Notes: generated from the sequence alone by a model not told the origin. A stretch of DNA of 64,000 nucleotides from Nocardioides daphniae (GCF_004777465.1 NZ_CP038462.1:2914001-2978000); one strand, 5' to 3'; counted from the stretch's first letter, positions 10,001 to 17,641 are shown. A program made the numbers and translations.

Positions 10001-10129
10001 TTCGAGCAGCCAATTCAGCAGGCACTCTTCGACTACTTCCATCCCCACGGTGACCGCCTGAGCCACTACGCCCCCAGCCTCTTTGCCCGATGCGTCCCCG
10101 TGGGGTCCACGACGAAGCACTCACCGTGA
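7073..10129 (+). CDS. PLD nuclease - SF2 helicase - DUF3427 fusion protein
   Basis: The 1018-residue protein has three parts. Residues about 35-160 are a phospholipase-D-like nuclease domain with H122-x-K124 and GSSN at 139-142. Residues about 245-600 are an SF2 helicase with Walker A SATGTGKT (276-283), DEAH (368-371), MTATPER and motif VI QQLGRGLR (569-576). Residues about 815-990 are DUF3427, recognisable by YGRKEVTRLL, ST-YGYK, CPIFVTLHK and DVFVKKSD-GRDFYYLG. The GTG start at 7073 has AGGAG 7 bases upstream and overlaps the NUDIX stop. Proteins of this plan occur sporadically in bacteria, often with a MutT-type gene, and are suspected anti-phage or DNA-processing enzymes; I infer a role but cannot prove one. 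Val-Arg pairs here use GTG-CGG/CGC rather than the GTA-CGC common in neighbours, and GC is lower, which supports transfer. The frame is intact. The last 64 bases overlap the convergent DUF222 gene. Confidence 0.88.
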   Translation: MSVDPFWPSNDLTLDLHHGFLSAETSAPRLRHPHVVLNEGTETALRSILESLARADRFLFSVAFVTPGAIAALKQHFRDFQGQGTIVTSTYLGFNPPAAFAELLLLTEDGIDVRLHRSPGFHPKGYIFQSSDAVTAMVGSSNLTPAALQRNHEWNLKVSASPESGLGQQFHRIMSAQIAQSVPITAEWLEQYTAAYQAPSPRGGTEVPPPSVPELPSPPPFEALEGDGAATPITDVLPAGHLPETGTITPNAMQKTALEAIAGVRAAGERRAIVVSATGTGKTILSALAVKDAEPRRMLFVVHREQILDKTIAEYRRVLGGAPGDFGKLAGSTRQADRRYVFATVQTLSLPHVLEGFHPDAFDFIVFDEAHRVAAASHQKVLNHFTPEFALGMTATPERMDGRNVFEIFDFNVPYEIRLNHALEEGMLSPFHYYGIADVEFDDGTTTDVHTSLAGLVSSQRVEHLLDALHSYGQAGVPPRGLIFCSRNEEARALSAALNSSLLRGKRLRTAALSGADSVESRERTVRRLESGELDYVLTVDIFNEGVDIPSINQIIMLRQTQSAIVFVQQLGRGLRLAPGKEYVVVIDFIGNYANNYLIPIALFGDESLSKESLRKNLIAAEEQGSLPGLSSVQFDRISQERVLQSIVDTDLQSSTKLKFALEQMRNRVGRAPTLWDFYRFEGTDPVILATKEKHYLELTRKLLEVDYKLTHQEDRALALLTHEGFTARRAHEFLVLEQLLTGEVHTIDELVTLCAQEGLATTADRVQSVIDTFTLVEHAKVDLDRYEAPVAEQDGDLVVVDADVLSSYTSNPIFAAAVNDLIKTGKALTRERYLPDRPFTPGTQYGRKEVTRLLHLPRKWTSTLYGYKADATRKVCPIFVTLHKGEDVSASTAYEDALIDRNSMVWFTKSGRTTKSPLESAIIANDYQLDVFVKKSDSDGRDFYYLGTAKVTRAEDSTMKNDKGKSLPVVKTVLTFEQPIQQALFDYFHPHGDRLSHYAPSLFARCVPVGSTTKHSP

Positions 10130-11487
10130 CGAGTGCGCCACCAGTACGTGCCTGGTCCCAGCTGGACGACTTCCACACCGGCATGGGTCTTCCAGCGGTG
10201 GTGGCGTCGGTTCAGGGGTTGCGAGTTGTGGGTGCCGGTCTGATCTGGCGGCCCGTGGGCGACCCACGGCTCGGGATGGTCGAAGTCGACGCGACGACCA
10301 CTCGATCCGGTCGACCAGGGTGCACGATCGCCGCCGGCCAGCAGCCAGATTCGCTCACGAAGCGACTCCGGATGCTCGTACGCCGTCACCCGGACCGCTT
10401 CGCGCAGGTCGATGACCGGCTTCACGGTCACGTGCGCGTGACGCAGCAGGTCGACCAGTTGGCTGGCGGCCACGGGACCGTGGTCCTCGACTCGGGCCAC
10501 CGAACGAGCCGGATCAGCCAGCGCCTTGTCGGTCACGTGCACGTAGAGGCACGAGCTGGGCCTGCGGGTCGGGTCGATCGAGCGCAGGGCGTCGAGGAGG
10601 TGGCGCGGGAAGGCGGTGGTGCGCGAGGTCGCCAGATCCTCAGCCGGTTCGGCCACCTCGTCCGTCCGCTCAAGGCCATCGGCGAGCAGCAGCTCCAACA
10701 GCTCCGCCGGTCGCGCCAGCCAACCGAACGCCTCCGACCGCAGCACGTCGGCGCTGGGCTGCTCGGCGGCAGGGACCCCGGCGTCGTCGAGCCTCCCGCG
10801 CAGGATCTCGGCGACCCGTTGCACCATCGCGTCCACCCACACCGCGTCCCCGGCCTGCACGCGAGCAATAACGCAGCGCAACCCGGCCTCGTCGGTCCGC
10901 GAGGTCGTCACATAACGCCGCGCCTTCTCCACCGCCACGCGGTGGGCATGGGCCACCGGGTCGGCCTCGATCACCTTGGCCCGGGCAATCTCGATGACCC
11001 GCGAGGGCGACTCCCCCACGATCGCCCTCGACACGGCAGCGTCGACCACACCGACGGTGTCGACTCCGAGGCTGCGGGAGATCACCGCGACCTTGCGCGC
11101 GACCCACGGCTCAGCGTCCAGGGACCTCACCAGCGCCCAGGTGCGAGGCAGACGGCGCTGGAGATCCAGCACGTCAGCCATGGCAGCGCGCGCCGTCATC
11201 CAGCCGACCTGGCGCACTGCGGCCAGATCCCCGAGGCGCAGGTCGCGCACGAGCGGCGTACCTTCGCCTCCCACCTCGATCAGTCGGTCGAAGGGTGAGG
11301 CCGTCGGGTCGTCGAGTGGGTCTGATCCGTGCAGCAGGGCCCACTGGGCAACGAGCTCCAGGTCGCGCACCTCGGCCGCCCGACGGAAGTCCAGGGCGTC
11401 GACCAGCTGCGCCAGCACCTCAGCGGCCCTCGCCACCTCGGGGGCACCCTCGACGGCCTCGAGAGGGGCAAGGGAAGTGGTGGGCAT
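10066..11487 (-). CDS. DUF222 / 13E12-repeat HNH endonuclease
   Basis: This 473-residue protein has the DUF222 region over about residues 20-330 and a C-terminal HNH-like motif (about 405-445): DFDHPEPW, then G-T-HNSQPLNRRHHRWKTH. The family is abundant and multicopy in actinobacteria (13E12 repeat proteins in mycobacteria), and some members are known LexA targets. A near-consensus SOS box lies 12-27 bases before the ATG at 11487, so damage induction is likely. The 3' end overlaps the transferred helicase gene by 64 bases, which suggests the foreign segment was placed right against it. The substrate and purpose of these nucleases are not established. Confidence 0.85.
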   Translation of the reverse strand: MPTTSLAPLEAVEGAPEVARAAEVLAQLVDALDFRRAAEVRDLELVAQWALLHGSDPLDDPTASPFDRLIEVGGEGTPLVRDLRLGDLAAVRQVGWMTARAAMADVLDLQRRLPRTWALVRSLDAEPWVARKVAVISRSLGVDTVGVVDAAVSRAIVGESPSRVIEIARAKVIEADPVAHAHRVAVEKARRYVTTSRTDEAGLRCVIARVQAGDAVWVDAMVQRVAEILRGRLDDAGVPAAEQPSADVLRSEAFGWLARPAELLELLLADGLERTDEVAEPAEDLATSRTTAFPRHLLDALRSIDPTRRPSSCLYVHVTDKALADPARSVARVEDHGPVAASQLVDLLRHAHVTVKPVIDLREAVRVTAYEHPESLRERIWLLAGGDRAPWSTGSSGRRVDFDHPEPWVAHGPPDQTGTHNSQPLNRRHHRWKTHAGVEVVQLGPGTYWWRTRHGECFVVDPTGTHRAKRLGA

Positions 11488-11498
11488 GCCTCATTCTT

Positions 11499-11514
11499 TC
11501 GAACATACATTCGA
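11499..11514. promoter_or_regulatory. SOS (LexA) box upstream of the DUF222 gene
   Basis: TCGAAC-ATAC-ATTCGA matches the actinobacterial LexA consensus TCGAAC-N4-GTTCGA at 11 of 12 positions. It sits just upstream of the DUF222/HNH start, an arrangement known for several mycobacterial 13E12 genes. Confidence 0.75.
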
Positions 11515-11550
11515 ATGCGCCAGCCTCCATTCTGGGTAACTGGCGCGGGG

Positions 11551-12219
11551 TCACACGCCTTCCACGCCAGCGAACGGCACGGTGACCACGCCGCTCGACG
11601 TCCGCAGGTGGTACCGCGTACGCCCCACCTTCTCCACCACTCCCACCGCTCCGGCGAAGCGGCCGGGAAGCAGGATGCGCGCCCGCTGCCCTCGACCGAG
11701 CAGCCGCGGCGCAGGCGCCCGCCCCTGCAGCGCAGCGAGCTCACGGACGTACGACGGGTGCATGGGCGCCGACTGACCTCGGTGCGTCCACTCGAAGAGG
11801 TGCTCGGGTCGGAACCCCGGCGCGCACTCACGGCAGGACGCCACCCGCTGCGGGGCACGGTGGCGCTCGACCCGGTGGCCGGCGCTGCACACCCCGACCC
11901 ACGCTCCGGGCACCCGTGGCGCCTCCGCGTCCACGCAGCGACGCCCGGAGCTCCCGATCCGGACGGCGGTGGCGCGCCAGCGCTCCGAGTGGCCCTCGCC
12001 CGGACCGACGAGCGCATGGGCGATCTCGTGCAGGACCGTGTCGCGCACCTCGGCCTCACTGTGCAGGCGCGTCAGGGGCGCGCTCAGTGAGATCACCTGC
12101 GTGCTGAAGACGCACAGACCAGCCCGTCGTCGGGCCCGGTCGAACCGGAAGGTCCACCCGGCCAGCCCGTGCTCTGCCATCAAGCGCTCAGCCAGGCGCT
12201 GCGCCTCAGTCAGTTCCAC
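11551..12219 (-). CDS. SprT-like zinc metalloprotease family protein
   Basis: The product carries the zinc-protease motif HEIAHAL preceded by VRDTVL and followed by GHSERWRATAVRIG, which identifies the SprT-like family (relatives of Spartan, a DNA-protein crosslink protease). A C-terminal part has Cys/His residues (CSAGHRVERHR, then CREC) that may form a zinc ribbon, followed by a basic, beta-rich tail. I chose the GTG at 12219 because homologues begin near LTEAQRLAERLM; an alternative GTG at 12273 would add 18 residues. The bacterial role of this family is uncertain. The gene is alone between the DUF222 gene and the PH-domain gene. Confidence 0.75.
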   Translation of the reverse strand: MELTEAQRLAERLMAEHGLAGWTFRFDRARRRAGLCVFSTQVISLSAPLTRLHSEAEVRDTVLHEIAHALVGPGEGHSERWRATAVRIGSSGRRCVDAEAPRVPGAWVGVCSAGHRVERHRAPQRVASCRECAPGFRPEHLFEWTHRGQSAPMHPSYVRELAALQGRAPAPRLLGRGQRARILLPGRFAGAVGVVEKVGRTRYHLRTSSGVVTVPFAGVEGV

Positions 12220-12369
12220 GCCCGAGATCCAAGCACTCGGTGCCGACAACTTCGGCACGCCCTGCGTTCTCACCCTGCGTCCTCACCCTGTTCACCCACG
12301 ACTGTCGGCGCCTCCCCCTAGGTTCTGGTCACCGACAAGCACCACACGCCACAGCACCAGGGGGACACC

Positions 12370-12741
12370 ATGGAAACTGCCGCCATCACCAGCTGGACCT
12401 TCGTCGCCGAGTGCCCGATCCCCACCGACGTCGGGCCCCTTCTCGTCGACGGCGAGCAGCCGTGGGCCGCGTACAAGACCTTCCGCGACAGCGCCATCTT
12501 CACCAACAAGCGCCTCATCGTCCGCGACGCCCAGGGCCTGACCGGCAAGAAGGTCGAGATCTACTCCCTGCCCTACTCCGCCATCACCATGTGGTCGTCG
12601 GAGAACGCCGGCAAGATGCTCGACTTCAACTCCGAGCTGGAGCTGTGGACCCGCGCCGGCCACATCAAGATCAAGCTCAACAAGGGCGTCGACATCCGCA
12701 AGCTCGACCACCTGATCTCCCACGCAGTGCTCAACGCCTGA
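12370..12741 (+). CDS. Bacterial PH-domain protein
   Basis: This 123-residue soluble protein is almost entirely a bacterial pleckstrin-homology (bPH_1 / YvbH-like) domain. Typical strands include YKTFRDSAIFTNKRLIVRD, then KVEIYSLPYSAITMWSSENAG and LELWTRAGHIKIKL, with a C-terminal helix DIRKLDHLISHAVL. The function of these small proteins is unknown; membrane or oligomer scaffolding has been suggested. The ATG at 12370 is preceded by GGGGGACACC. It is monocistronic and ends at a strong bidirectional hairpin shared with the SDF symporter gene. Confidence 0.8.
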   Translation: METAAITSWTFVAECPIPTDVGPLLVDGEQPWAAYKTFRDSAIFTNKRLIVRDAQGLTGKKVEIYSLPYSAITMWSSENAGKMLDFNSELELWTRAGHIKIKLNKGVDIRKLDHLISHAVLNA

Positions 12742-12763
12742 TCCACTCAGCGGCCGTCGGCAC

Positions 12764-12801
12764 GACAACGGCCCCCGCCCACCAGGGCAGGGGCCGCTGT
12801 C
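12764..12801. terminator. Bidirectional terminator hairpin
   Basis: A long interrupted stem, GACA-CGGCCCC-GCCC pairing with GGGC-GGGGCCG-TGTC, lies between the convergent PH-domain and symporter genes. No clear T-tract is present, as is common in this phylum. Confidence 0.6.
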
Positions 12802-12816
12802 AGCGACGAAAGGAGA

Positions 12817-14214
12817 TCAGGCAGCGACCGGCTCGGCCACGACCTCGTCCTTGAGGACCTCGCCGCCGCGCGGGGCGGCGTACACGGCCTCGTCGAGGAT
12901 GCCCTCGCGCTTGGCGACCAGCGTCGGGACGAGGGTCTGTCCGGCGACGTTGGTGGCGGTGCGACCCATGTCGAGGATCGGGTCGATCGCCAGCAGCAGG
13001 CCGACGCCCTCGAGCGGCAGGCCGAGCGTCGACAGCGTGAGCGTCAACATGACGGTCGCGCCGGTGACACCCGCGGTGGCCGCGGAGCCGATGACCGCCA
13101 CGAAGGCGATCAGCAGGTAGTCGGTGACGCCCAGGTCGAGCCCGAAGAACTGCGCGACGAAGATCGCGGAGATCGCCGGGTAGATCGAGGCGCAGCCGTC
13201 CATCTTGGTGGTCGCGCCGAGCGGCACGGCGAAGGAGGCGTACGCCCGCGGGACACCGAGGTTGCGCTCAGTCACCGACTGCGTCAGCGGCATGGTGCCG
13301 ACCGAGGAGCGCGACACGAAGGCGAGCTGGATCGCCGGCCAGGCACCGGAGAACCACTGCTTCACCGAGAGGCCGTTGACCTTCAGCAGCACCGGGTAGA
13401 CCACGAAGAGCACCAGCGCCAGGCCGAGGTAGATCGCCACCGAGAAGGTGCCGAGCGAGCCCAGCGCGTCCCAGCCGTAGGTCGCGACGGCCTTGCCGAG
13501 CAGGCCCACGGTGGCGATCGGGGCCAGCAGGATGACCCACCACAGCACCTTCTGCACGACGGCGAGGGCGGAGCGTACGACCGCCAGGAACGGCTCCGCG
13601 GCGTCGCCGACCTTCAGCGTCGCGACACCCACGGCGATGGCGAGCACCAGGATCTGGAGCACGTTGAACGAGACGCCGATCGAGCCGTCGGGCCCGGCGC
13701 TGGCGGCCAGGCCGAGGAAGTTCGCGGGGACGAGCCCGGTCAGGAAGTCGATCCAGGAGCCGGTGCTGCTCGGGGCGGCGGCCGCGTCGGCGCTGACGCT
13801 GGTGTTGGCACCGGGCTGCAGCACCAGGCCCAGCACGATGCCGATCACCACGGCGATCAGCGCGGTGCCGGCGAACCAGACCAGCGTCTTCCACGCCAGA
13901 CGCGCGGCGCCGGTGACCTCACGCAGGTTGGCGATCGAGGCGACGATCGCCAGGAAGACCAGCGGCGGGACGATCGCACGCAGCAGGGTCACGAAGATCG
14001 AGCCCACCGTGGTGAGCGTCTCGGTGAGCCAGTTGGGGTCGACGACCCCGGTCTCGGCGTCGACGCCGTCGGCGCCCATCTGACGCGCGACGAGGCCGAG
14101 CACGACGCCCAGCACCAGACCGATCAGGACCTGGACACCGAACGACGGGAGCCAGCGGCGACGCGGAGCGGGACCGCTCGCCTTCGCCTCGGTGGACGTG
14201 ACGGCAGAACTCAT
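12817..14214 (-). CDS. Dicarboxylate/amino acid:cation symporter (SDF / DAACS family)
   Basis: The 465-residue polytopic protein belongs to the DctA/GltP family. It has the serine-rich re-entrant loop (VSRSSVGTMPLT), the motif GATTKMDGCAS in helix 7 and the second hairpin with ATAGVTGATVMLTLTLSTLGLPLEG, followed by AIDPILDMGRTATNVAGQ, which binds substrate and cations. It should import glutamate, aspartate or C4-dicarboxylates with Na+ or H+. ATG 14214 is preceded by GAAAGG. The first 30 residues are a hydrophilic, basic N-terminal tail. The upstream 235 bases contain two copies of GAGGGACACAG, whose meaning is unknown. The gene is not linked to other glutamate genes here (the gluABCD operon is at 43525-46876). 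Confidence 0.9.
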   Translation of the reverse strand: MSSAVTSTEAKASGPAPRRRWLPSFGVQVLIGLVLGVVLGLVARQMGADGVDAETGVVDPNWLTETLTTVGSIFVTLLRAIVPPLVFLAIVASIANLREVTGAARLAWKTLVWFAGTALIAVVIGIVLGLVLQPGANTSVSADAAAAPSSTGSWIDFLTGLVPANFLGLAASAGPDGSIGVSFNVLQILVLAIAVGVATLKVGDAAEPFLAVVRSALAVVQKVLWWVILLAPIATVGLLGKAVATYGWDALGSLGTFSVAIYLGLALVLFVVYPVLLKVNGLSVKQWFSGAWPAIQLAFVSRSSVGTMPLTQSVTERNLGVPRAYASFAVPLGATTKMDGCASIYPAISAIFVAQFFGLDLGVTDYLLIAFVAVIGSAATAGVTGATVMLTLTLSTLGLPLEGVGLLLAIDPILDMGRTATNVAGQTLVPTLVAKREGILDEAVYAAPRGGEVLKDEVVAEPVAA

Positions 14215-14449
14215 GAGGTGCCTTTCGAGGGACACAGTGGGAACACTGCAAGAGGGACACAGCAGGGACGGGTCGAACAGACGGCGGGCCGACCGGGCGG
14301 CCCTGATCCGTCACCGACAGCGGGTGCTGTGCGTGCGTGCGAGGTCGACGACGAGCCGGCGCGTCAGTCGCACGCCTGCGTCGAGGCTCGTCACGGGGGT
14401 CACGAACGGCACAACACCACGCCCCCGCCAGACATTCCTGCGGCGTACG

Positions 14450-14884
14450 TCACGCCCACCGGGCCGCGGTCGCCGCGGCCTCCTCGACCACGGCGGCGGT
14501 CTCGCCGGCGCCGAGCGCCTCGACAGGCGTACGCCCGCCCCACCGTTCGTCCGAGGTCGTCAGCCACAGGCCGACCGACCACACGGGCGCGCTGGCGAAG
14601 GCGGCGAGCACGTCGGGGATGCCGGGCAGGATCGCGCCGTCGGCGACCTGCCAGGTGGGGAAGACCCAGTGACCGTCAGCGGTCGGCAGCGCCAGCACGT
14701 CCTTGCCCTCGCGCATCGCCTTGACGTCGGCGGTCGCCAGCGGCTCCTCGGCGCTGCCCAGGACCTCGGCCAGGGAGCGCTCGTCGTAGAAGTCCGGGCC
14801 CACCTGCTCAGCCATCGGGTTCATCGCGACCGCCCCTGCCGGCTGGCGTCCTGTCGTCCTCTTGCTCCGTCCACGACCTGCCAT
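14450..14884 (-). CDS. Putative protein with ParS/MbcA-like C-terminal pattern
   Basis: This 144-residue soluble protein has a C-terminal half, HWVFPTWQVADGAILPGIP, then VLAAF, VWSVGLWL and GGRTPVEALGAGE, that follows the pattern of Xre/MbcA/ParS toxin-binding domains (W/FP-Q ... dp ... WL ... L-G-TP-e-L). No RES-type toxin gene is adjacent, so it is either an orphan antitoxin-like protein or a different family with a similar fold. The start at ATG 14884 has GGAGG 9 bases upstream; an ATG at 14893 directly abuts that ribosome site and is less likely. The match is weak and the function unknown. Confidence 0.5.
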   Translation of the reverse strand: MAGRGRSKRTTGRQPAGAVAMNPMAEQVGPDFYDERSLAEVLGSAEEPLATADVKAMREGKDVLALPTADGHWVFPTWQVADGAILPGIPDVLAAFASAPVWSVGLWLTTSDERWGGRTPVEALGAGETAAVVEEAAATAARWA

Positions 14885-14928
14885 GTGCCCCATCCTCCCC
14901 CACCTGACACACGGTCCGGAGAAGTCGT

Positions 14929-15010
14929 GTGTCCGAGCGTTCCGATCCGTGTCCGGACGTGGGAGCTCCCGGGACCTTCACGTGGACGGCCTGTGGATCT
15001 GCGCTCCGTA
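14929..15010 (+). promoter_or_regulatory. Four tandem 10-bp repeats and promoter of the first TasA-like gene
   Basis: Four consecutive decamers, GTGTCCGAGC, GTTCCGATCC, GTGTCCGGAC and GTGGGAGCTC, run without gaps from 14929 to 14968. They are followed by TGGAC (14983-14987), 19 bases, then CGTAACTT (15007-15014), which contains a TAnnnT -10 form. The same layout precedes the second TasA-like gene. A 10-bp period puts every unit on the same DNA face, as expected for a cooperatively binding activator such as an OmpR-type regulator. The start codon is about 70 bases downstream. Confidence 0.5.
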
Positions 15011-15079
15011 ACTTTTTCGTCATCACCCCGTTGCGGCTGGAGAAGCCCCGGAGAAACCACCACCACAGGAGACGAAGAG

Positions 15080-15640
15080 ATGAACGCCGCCACCACCGCC
15101 CAGACCACCAGCCGCTCCAAGAAGGTCCTGGTGCCCCTCGCGACGCTGCTCGTCGCCGGTGCCGTCGCGGTCGGCTCCGGTGCCACCTTCACCTCCACCA
15201 CGGGCAACACGATCAGCGCCGTCACCTCCGGCACGCTGACCCAGTCGAACTCCAAGGACGGCAAGGCCGTCTTCAACCTCACCAACATGAAGCCGGGCGA
15301 CACCGTCACCGGTGCCCTGACCCTGAAGAACACCGGCTCGCTGCCGGCGAAGTTCACCCTCACCGAGACCAAGTCGGTCAACGGCTTCGACGGCTCGCAC
15401 CTCAAGCTCGTCATCACCGACACCAGCAGCGGCACGCAGGTCTACACCGGCACCTTCGGTGGCCTCGAGGACGGCGTGAAGAAGGCCCTGGGCCAGTTCG
15501 CCCCGGAGGAGGCCCACACCTACTCCTTCGCCGTCAGCCTCGACGCGGCGGCCGACAACACCCAGCAGGGCAGGACGGCCAACGCCACCTACGCCTGGGA
15601 CTCGGTCCAGCTCGACGGCGAGAACATCGACCAGCGCTGA
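15080..15640 (+). CDS. TasA/CalY-like surface fibre protein 1 (SipW-type signal)
   Basis: The 186-residue precursor has a lysine-containing N-terminus, one hydrophobic segment (about 16-34) and then SGATFTSTTGNTISAVTSG, the kind of N-terminal sequence processed by SipW-type signal peptidases in TasA/CalY (peptidase M73, camelysin) proteins. The mature part has the beta-rich family pattern FNLTNMKPGDTVTGALTLKNTGSLPAKFTLTE and ends AWDSVQLDGEN. By analogy with Bacillus TasA it should be secreted and may polymerise into extracellular fibres or matrix. ATG 15080 is preceded by AGGAGACGAAGAG. A paralogue at 17816 shares a nearly identical signal region and about the first 100 residues. A hairpin terminator follows at 15677. 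Confidence 0.8.
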   Translation: MNAATTAQTTSRSKKVLVPLATLLVAGAVAVGSGATFTSTTGNTISAVTSGTLTQSNSKDGKAVFNLTNMKPGDTVTGALTLKNTGSLPAKFTLTETKSVNGFDGSHLKLVITDTSSGTQVYTGTFGGLEDGVKKALGQFAPEEAHTYSFAVSLDAAADNTQQGRTANATYAWDSVQLDGENIDQR

Positions 15641-15676
15641 CCCGCACACAGCAGCACGCAGCCCCACCTCTGCACG

Positions 15677-15720
15677 GGCCCCGGCCGTTCCGTAGCAATT
15701 CGTGGAACGACCGGGGCCTT
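15677..15720 (+). terminator. Hairpin terminator with GTAGCAA loop (copy 1)
   Basis: A 15-bp stem with one mismatch, GGCCCCGGCCGTTCC / GGAACGACCGGGGCC, encloses the loop GTAGCAATTCGT. A related hairpin with loop GCGTAGCAAACCGT follows the signal peptidase gene at 19035. It ends the first TasA-like transcript. Confidence 0.65.
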
Positions 15721-15723
15721 CGC

Positions 15724-15755
15724 GTGACTCCCGGTGGAGCGCGCCTCCGTAGCGT
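15724..15755 (+). promoter_or_regulatory. Predicted promoter of the Ig-like protein gene
   Basis: GTGAC (15724-15728), 19 bases, then CGTAGCGT (15748-15755) matches the spacing of the other promoters in this island. The downstream bases CGTTGACACCAC resemble those at the 19107 promoter (CGTTGAGCACCAC). Confidence 0.4.
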
Positions 15756-15811
15756 TGACACCACAGTCGGGCAAGAGCCCGACACCCACCCACGGACGAC
15801 AGGAGCACCCG

Positions 15812-17641
15812 GTGACCACTCCCCGCCGCCACCTCCGTTCGTGGGGAGCGCTCGTCGCCGCCGCCGCCCTCACCGTCCTCGCGGTCAACGGCCCGACCAC
15901 CTCGGGCGCCACCTTCACGTCCACCTCCTCGGCCACCGGTCAGGTCACCGCTGCCGCCGACTGGACCGCCCCGACCGTCGCCGTGACCTCCCCCGGCAGC
16001 ACCGTCAAGGACGTCGCCACCATCGCCGTCGAGGCGACCGACGCCGAGAGCGGCGTCGCCCAGGTGACCCTCGAGCAGCTCGCCCCCGGCACCGACTCCT
16101 GGGTGACGATCTGCACCGACACCTCGGCGCCCTTCAGCTGCTCCTGGGACACGCGTACGCTCGCCGACGGCACCTACTCCCTGCGCGCCCGTGCCCTCGA
16201 CCGCGCAGGCCTCGAGGCCACCTCGACCGAGGTGCGTACGACGGTCGCCAACAAGCTCTTCGTCACCCTCGACGCCCCGGGCGACGACGTCCGCGGCACC
16301 GTCGCCCTGACGACCACCGTGCACAGCGCCGGCTCCCTCACCCATACCGTGCGCCTCGAGTACGCAGCCGCCGACTCCACCACCTGGAGGACGATCTGCT
16401 CGGGCCTGAAGAGCCCCTACGCCTGCTCCTGGAACACCACCTCGGTCACCTCGGGTGACTACGAGCTGCGCGCCGTCGTGGTCGACAGCCTCGGCCGCAC
16501 CGTCGCCACCTCGGCGGTCGTCGAGGTCACCGTCGACAACGTCGCCCCGAGCGTCGCGATGGTCGACCCCGGCAGCCCGCTGAGCGGCACGCGCACCTTC
16601 TCCGCCACCGCCAGCGACGCCCACTCGGGGCTCGAGCTCGTCACGATCCAGTACGCCGCCACCGGCACCTCGACGTGGCGCGACCTGTGCGCGCCCACCC
16701 AGGAGCCGTGGTCCTGCCGCGTCGCCACCTCGACGCTGGCCGACGGCAGCTACTCCTTCCGCGCCGTCGCCACCGACAACGCCGGCAACACAACCACCTC
16801 GGCCGCCGTCACCCAGCGCCTCGTCGACAACACCGTCTCCTCGGTCTCCGTCGACGGCCCCGACTTCATGACCGGCACCGTCACCGTCACCGCCGCGGCC
16901 AGCTCGACGGCAGGCGTCGCCCGGGTGCGCCTCCAGTACGCCCCCGACGGCAGCTCGACCTGGACCGACCTGTGCACCGACACCGCTGCCCCCTGGTCGT
17001 GCGCCTGGGACACCAAGACGGTGGCCAACGGGACCTACTCCCTGCGCGCCGTCATGGTCGACGGACAGGGCCGCAGCCTCACCTCGGCGGTCGACCCCGG
17101 CCACCGCGTCGACAACAGCCCGCTGCGCGGCCTCGACGTGCAGACCGCCAACGGCGGCTACGCGGCCGGCAAGGCCGACTCCGGCGACACGGTGACCTTC
17201 ACCTACAGCGGCGTGGTCGCCCCCGGCAGCCTGATGGCCGGCTGGGACGGCTCGGCGCGCAACGTCACCGTCCGGCTGCGCGACGGGGGCCTGCTCAAGC
17301 TGGGCAAGACCGACGACACCCTGGACGTGCAGACCCCCAACGGCGGCACCGTGCACCTCGGCCAGGTGAACCTCAAGGGCGACTACGTACGCAGCGGCCG
17401 CACCGCGACGTACGGCTCGACGATGACGGCCACCACCCAGACCCTCACCGACGGCACGCAGCGCACCGTCGTGACCCTGCGCCTGGGCTCGGTCACCTGG
17501 TACCAACTCACCAACCCCCGCACGGTCAAGACGACCGGGACGATGGCCTGGACCCCCTCGGCCACCGCCCTCGACACCCTCGGCCGCCCCTGCTCCACGG
17601 CCGTGGTCAACGAGTCCGGAGCAGCGGACCGCGAGTTCTGA
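15812..17641 (+). CDS. Secreted protein with four disulfide-type Ig-like repeats
   Basis: The 609-residue precursor has one N-terminal hydrophobic segment followed by SGATFTST, the same motif as in the two TasA-like proteins, so the local SipW-type peptidase probably processes it. Four tandem repeats of about 96 residues follow (about 52-147, 148-243, 244-340, 341-436). Each ends in W-x-x-(I/L)C-x8-C, then a D/NG-Y-L/FRA motif; cysteine pairs are C101/C110, C196/C205, C293/C302 and C388/C397. These look like bacterial Ig-like (Big) domains with a conserved small disulfide. The C-terminal 170 residues form a separate beta-rich domain without obvious family. There is no LPXTG or membrane anchor, so it may be bound through the TasA-like fibre. 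GTG 15812 has AGGAG upstream. Function is inferred as structural or adhesive. Confidence 0.75.
   Translation: MTTPRRHLRSWGALVAAAALTVLAVNGPTTSGATFTSTSSATGQVTAAADWTAPTVAVTSPGSTVKDVATIAVEATDAESGVAQVTLEQLAPGTDSWVTICTDTSAPFSCSWDTRTLADGTYSLRARALDRAGLEATSTEVRTTVANKLFVTLDAPGDDVRGTVALTTTVHSAGSLTHTVRLEYAAADSTTWRTICSGLKSPYACSWNTTSVTSGDYELRAVVVDSLGRTVATSAVVEVTVDNVAPSVAMVDPGSPLSGTRTFSATASDAHSGLELVTIQYAATGTSTWRDLCAPTQEPWSCRVATSTLADGSYSFRAVATDNAGNTTTSAAVTQRLVDNTVSSVSVDGPDFMTGTVTVTAAASSTAGVARVRLQYAPDGSSTWTDLCTDTAAPWSCAWDTKTVANGTYSLRAVMVDGQGRSLTSAVDPGHRVDNSPLRGLDVQTANGGYAAGKADSGDTVTFTYSGVVAPGSLMAGWDGSARNVTVRLRDGGLLKLGKTDDTLDVQTPNGGTVHLGQVNLKGDYVRSGRTATYGSTMTATTQTLTDGTQRTVVTLRLGSVTWYQLTNPRTVKTTGTMAWTPSATALDTLGRPCSTAVVNESGAADREF

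Noticed and set aside
10066..11487. DUF222/HNH gene as a transposase or intron endonuclease
   Set aside because: No inverted repeats, intron structure or target duplication is visible; the family is normally chromosomal and multicopy.
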